Both the position numbers and the translations under genes were made by a program. Shown piece after piece: positions 61,124 through 64,000 of a stretch of DNA of 64,000 bases; positions within the stretch are counted from its first letter, which is position 1; the number at the start of each line of letters is the position of its first letter. The stretch spans positions 1-64,000 of the forward strand of contig CALWXR010000001.1 of NCBI GenBank assembly GCA_944385535.1, given 5' to 3'. The stretch is from an uncultured Oscillospiraceae bacterium (GTDB lineage: Bacteria > Bacillota > Clostridia > Oscillospirales > Oscillospiraceae). Under the pieces are notes generated by a model that saw nothing but the letters and a program-made list of their open reading frames with translations, had not been told where the DNA came from and searched no databases.

Positions 61124-61813
61124 ATGAAGCGTTCCGAAGTTAACAAGGCTCTTCGTGAGCTGGAAGCCATGTGCAAAAAATACCACTGCTACCTGCCGCC
61201 TTTCTGCCACTTTACCCCGGAGGAATGGGAAGCCAAGGGTCACGAGTATGACGAGGTCCGGGACTGCTGCCTGGGCTGGGACATCACCGACTACGGCAAG
61301 GGCGACTTTGACAAGATGGGCTTCTCCCTCATTACCATCCGCAATGGCAGCCAGACTATGAAGGACAAGTATCCCAAGGTTTACGCCGAGAAGCTACTGT
61401 ACCTGAAGGAGGGCCAGTATTCCCCCAACCATTTCCACTGGTATAAAACTGAGGATATCATCAACCGAGGCGGCGGAAACGTGCTGATTCGGGTGTATAA
61501 CTCCCATCCCGACGAGTCCATTGACTATGAAAGCGACGTGACAGTACATACCGACGGCAGAACCTACACCGTTCCCGCCGGAACCCAGATCCGCCTGACC
61601 CCCGGTGAAAGCATTTATATCCAGCAGTACCTCTACCACGACTTCGAGGTGGAGCCGGGCACCGGCGATGTGCTGCTGGGCGAGGTCAGCCAGTGCAATG
61701 ACGACAGTAACGATAACCGCTTCAATCCTCCCATGGGCCGGTTCCCTGCCATCGAAGAGGACGAAGCGCCTTACCGCCTGCTGTGCACGGAATATCCCGA
61801 GGCGAAGGACTGA
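61124..61813 (+). CDS. D-lyxose isomerase-family protein
   Basis: 229 aa from the ATG at 61124; AAAGGAGA lies about nine bases upstream. Cupin fold: SPNHFHWYKTEDIINRGGGN supplies two His and a Glu for metal binding, and QQYLYHDFEVEPG gives the last His. The family interconverts D-lyxose and D-xylulose, and sometimes mannose and fructose. It is followed by a PfkB kinase gene, which fits isomerisation then phosphorylation of a sugar. Confidence 0.88.
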   Translation: MKRSEVNKALRELEAMCKKYHCYLPPFCHFTPEEWEAKGHEYDEVRDCCLGWDITDYGKGDFDKMGFSLITIRNGSQTMKDKYPKVYAEKLLYLKEGQYSPNHFHWYKTEDIINRGGGNVLIRVYNSHPDESIDYESDVTVHTDGRTYTVPAGTQIRLTPGESIYIQQYLYHDFEVEPGTGDVLLGEVSQCNDDSNDNRFNPPMGRFPAIEEDEAPYRLLCTEYPEAKD

Positions 61814-61828
61814 AAAGGAGGACGAACG

Positions 61829-62776
61829 ATGATTGACGTAGTGGCATTGGGTGAACTGCTTATTGATTTTGCGGCCAAATCCACGGATACCAGCGGCTAT
61901 CCCACCATGGCTGCAAACCCCGGCGGCGCTCCCGGCAATTTTCTGGCAGCGCTGAACGCCTACGGTAAGAAAACCGCTTTTCTGGGAAAAGTAGGCAACG
62001 ATGCCTTCGGCCATCTGTTGCTGGGCACCCTGAAGGCTGCGGGCATCGAGACAAAGAGCGTTGTGGTGGACGATTCTGTGTTCACCACCTTAGCCTTCGT
62101 GACCTTTGATGAAAACGGCGACCGCTCCTTTTCCTTCGCCCGGAAACCCGGCGCGGACACGCAGCTTACCTGGGAGGAGATTGACAAATCTCTCATTGAT
62201 GACGCCAGAGTGTTCCATTTCGGCACCCTGAGCCTGACAGACGAACCCGTCCGCACAGCAACCCAAAGGGCCGTTGCCTATGCCAAGGAAAAGGGAAAGC
62301 TCATCACCTGTGACCCGAACCTGCGCAAGCCTCTGTGGCCCAGCGAGGACGCGGCACGGGAGCAAATGTTGTGGAGCCTCCGACAGGCGGATGTGGTGAA
62401 AATCAGCGATAACGAGGTGGAATTCCTGTGGAACTGCACCCCGGAGGAGGGCGCGGATAAGCTGCTGAAGGAATTCGGTGTGTCTCTTGCTTTGGTAACC
62501 CTGGGCCCCGAGGGCTGTCTGCTGAAGACGGAAAACGCATCCTTCCGGGCTGTCTGTCCCAAGGTTCATCCCATCGACACCACCGGCGCGGGAGACATCT
62601 TTGGCGGCAGCGCGCTATCCCGGCTGCTGGAACTGGAGAAACCTATTGATGCCCTGAAAGAAGAAGATCTTGCCTACATTGGCAGCTTTGCTGCCGCCGC
62701 TGCCAGCCTGTCCACGGAAGCCTCCGGCGGCATCCCCAGCATCCCGGAAAAGGGTGCGGTTTTGAAGGCTATGTAA
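61829..62776 (+). CDS. PfkB-family sugar kinase (fructokinase-like)
   Basis: 315 aa. GELLIDFA and NPGGAPGNFLAALNAYGKKT are the N-terminal PfkB features; TTGAGDIFGG near residue 250 is the second PfkB signature with the catalytic Asp. Substrate by neighbourhood: fructose or xylulose produced by the isomerase 15 bases upstream. AAAGGAGGACG precedes the ATG. Confidence 0.92.
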   Translation: MIDVVALGELLIDFAAKSTDTSGYPTMAANPGGAPGNFLAALNAYGKKTAFLGKVGNDAFGHLLLGTLKAAGIETKSVVVDDSVFTTLAFVTFDENGDRSFSFARKPGADTQLTWEEIDKSLIDDARVFHFGTLSLTDEPVRTATQRAVAYAKEKGKLITCDPNLRKPLWPSEDAAREQMLWSLRQADVVKISDNEVEFLWNCTPEEGADKLLKEFGVSLALVTLGPEGCLLKTENASFRAVCPKVHPIDTTGAGDIFGGSALSRLLELEKPIDALKEEDLAYIGSFAAAAASLSTEASGGIPSIPEKGAVLKAM

Positions 62777-62780
62777 GGAA

Positions 62781-62812
62781 AAACCCGGAGATTCCTCAGA
62801 ATTTCCGGGTTT
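62781..62812 (+). terminator. Terminator after the kinase gene
   Basis: AAACCCGGA (62781-62789) pairs with TCCGGGTTT (62804-62812), followed by CTTC. It separates the isomerase-kinase pair from the ROK gene. Confidence 0.75.
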
Positions 62813-62922
62813 CTTCACGCCTTGTGGCGCTGGGATGCGGGGCATCAGGCGAATTGACAAAAGAATCGAGAAACCGTATAATGAGGACAAAAGGGCAGAA
62901 CAAAGGAAGGTGAGCTTTGGAT

Positions 62923-64000
62923 ATGGCGCAGAAACCACGCAACGCAGACTACACAAAAGAATATAACCGCAAAGCGGTCCTGCGCATCCTGCGGCATAAC
63001 GCCGTGAGCCGGGCAGAGCTGGCCCGGGCCACGGGTCTGACCCGGGCGGCCACCTCCCTGATTGTGGAGGACCTGCGGAATCTGGGAATTGTGACAGAGC
63101 TTGCCCCTCAGTCCGTGGGCCGGGGCCGCAGCGCCACACCCCTTGCTCTGCGCCCCGACTGCTATTACGCATTGGCAGTGGATTTGGCCAGAAAGGGCTG
63201 CAGTGTGGGCCTGTGTGATATGGCCGGGAATCTGCTTCAGTGCCGAAAGATTCCGGAGCAGGACAATCTGGCCATCATCGCGGAGCTGAAAGCCATACTG
63301 GAAACCGTGGAACGGGACAAGGTTCTGGGTATCGGTATCAGCTCCCCTGGCCCGCTGGACTGCGAAAATGGCCGGATTTTGAACCCGCCCCGGTTTGAAC
63401 GCTGGCACGGGGTGGAAATCAGCCAGCTTCTGTCCGAAGCGCTGGATATGCCTGCCTATCTGGAACACGATGTCTGCGCTTTGGCGCTGCACCAGCTGGA
63501 AACGGGGCAAAGCCAGAATTTTATGCTGGTGTTCGTCGACATCGGTATCGGCGCAGCCATTATGTCCGGCGGAAAGAGAAATTCCAAATACTTCACAGGG
63601 GAACTGGGCCACACCACCATCCGCTTCGATGGACGGCTCTGCGAGTGCGGGAACCGGGGCTGCCTGGAAACCTACGCCTCCATCCCAGCGCTGCTGGAAG
63701 GCTCGGAGTTTTCCAGTTGGGAGAACCTGATTGACAATGTGGATAAAAACCCAGAGGCCAAAAGGCTTCTGGATCAGGAGGCGGTCTATCTTTCTGCCGG
63801 TCTGATTAACCTGATAAACCTGATCCCCGTGGATACCATCTATCTGGCTGGAAATATCTGCTACCGTTATGAGCTGCTGGCGCAGCGATTACAGCGGGAG
63901 ATCAGTGCCAAGGCACTGCATCGGAGCAAGGGTAATATCAAAATCTACCCCTCCAGCCAGGATCCAAACGTGGGCGTTCTCGCGGCGGCGGATGTGGTTT
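62923..64000 (+). CDS. ROK-family transcriptional repressor (runs off window)
   Basis: 359 codons are visible from the ATG at 62923; AAAGGAAGG lies upstream. The N-terminus is a winged helix-turn-helix (SRAELARATGLTRAATSLIV), and the ROK sugar-binding domain follows with GIGISSPGPLD and the zinc motif CECGNRGCLETYAS. NagC/XylR-type ROK repressors bind operators until a sugar is present. It probably controls the neighbouring isomerase and sugar kinase. The 3' end lies outside the window. Confidence 0.92.
   Translation, partial: MAQKPRNADYTKEYNRKAVLRILRHNAVSRAELARATGLTRAATSLIVEDLRNLGIVTELAPQSVGRGRSATPLALRPDCYYALAVDLARKGCSVGLCDMAGNLLQCRKIPEQDNLAIIAELKAILETVERDKVLGIGISSPGPLDCENGRILNPPRFERWHGVEISQLLSEALDMPAYLEHDVCALALHQLETGQSQNFMLVFVDIGIGAAIMSGGKRNSKYFTGELGHTTIRFDGRLCECGNRGCLETYASIPALLEGSEFSSWENLIDNVDKNPEAKRLLDQEAVYLSAGLINLINLIPVDTIYLAGNICYRYELLAQRLQREISAKALHRSKGNIKIYPSSQDPNVGVLAAADVV

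Overview
The window looks like an accessory, island-rich stretch of a low-to-mid GC Clostridia chromosome, probably an Oscillospiraceae- or Lachnospiraceae-type gut bacterium. This rests on AGGAGG-type ribosome sites, an AgrBD-type peptide system, sortase pili, stacked serine recombinases, ImmR/ImmA-type control genes and TTGACA/TATAAT promoters. No rRNA or tRNA was recognised.

Layout. 1-2300 holds insertion-sequence debris: the start of an IS21-type istA, a complete IS1595-type element with inverted repeats and a flanking direct repeat, and a BspA-like leucine-rich-repeat gene tail. 2410-17918 (minus strand) is one long operon that I read as an undescribed RiPP-type pathway. It begins with a 23-codon precursor peptide gene (17847-17918) ending in Glu-Cys-Tyr. 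It continues with a nucleotidyltransferase, a PqqD-type peptide chaperone, a CPBP membrane protease, an extended SDR, a dTMP-kinase-like kinase, a shikimate-dehydrogenase-fold protein with a novel N-terminal half, a three-gene ABC-2 exporter, two radical SAM/SPASM enzymes, a second nucleotidyltransferase, an HPr-kinase-like protein, a CTP-synthase paralogue with a degenerate glutaminase site, and a PLP-dependent decarboxylase.

17919-22114 holds two long imperfect palindromes, then a complete agr quorum-sensing locus: agrD-agrB leftward, and an XRE regulator, a LytTR response regulator and a GHKL sensor kinase rightward. 22253-29520 is a mobile element with a KTR protein, an XRE regulator, a sigma-like factor whose ribosome site lies in a hairpin, a long structured leader, a DUF6870-like protein and three tandem large serine recombinases. 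Its right side cuts into the tyrosine integrase of a second island (about 29520-46500). That island carries an excisionase, a MazF-like toxin, a sortase/pilin operon with a thioester-domain adhesin, a UmuC-type polymerase operon and a divergent ImmR/ImmA pair, with face-to-face promoters at 44144-44234.

46594-56606 is a type I restriction-modification operon (hsdM-hsdS-DUF4238-small membrane protein-DUF262-hsdR), with extra probable defence genes between hsdS and hsdR. 56935-60462 holds a lipoprotein, a zinc-ribbon membrane protein and a regulator, next to a divergent Ser/Thr kinase. 61124-64000 looks like ordinary sugar metabolism: a D-lyxose-isomerase-type protein, a PfkB sugar kinase and a ROK repressor that runs off the window.

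How the parts may work together (inference): the RiPP operon has its own exporter and sits beside an agr system, so its product may be under population-density control. Everything from 1 to about 56900 looks horizontally acquired and layered by repeated insertion.
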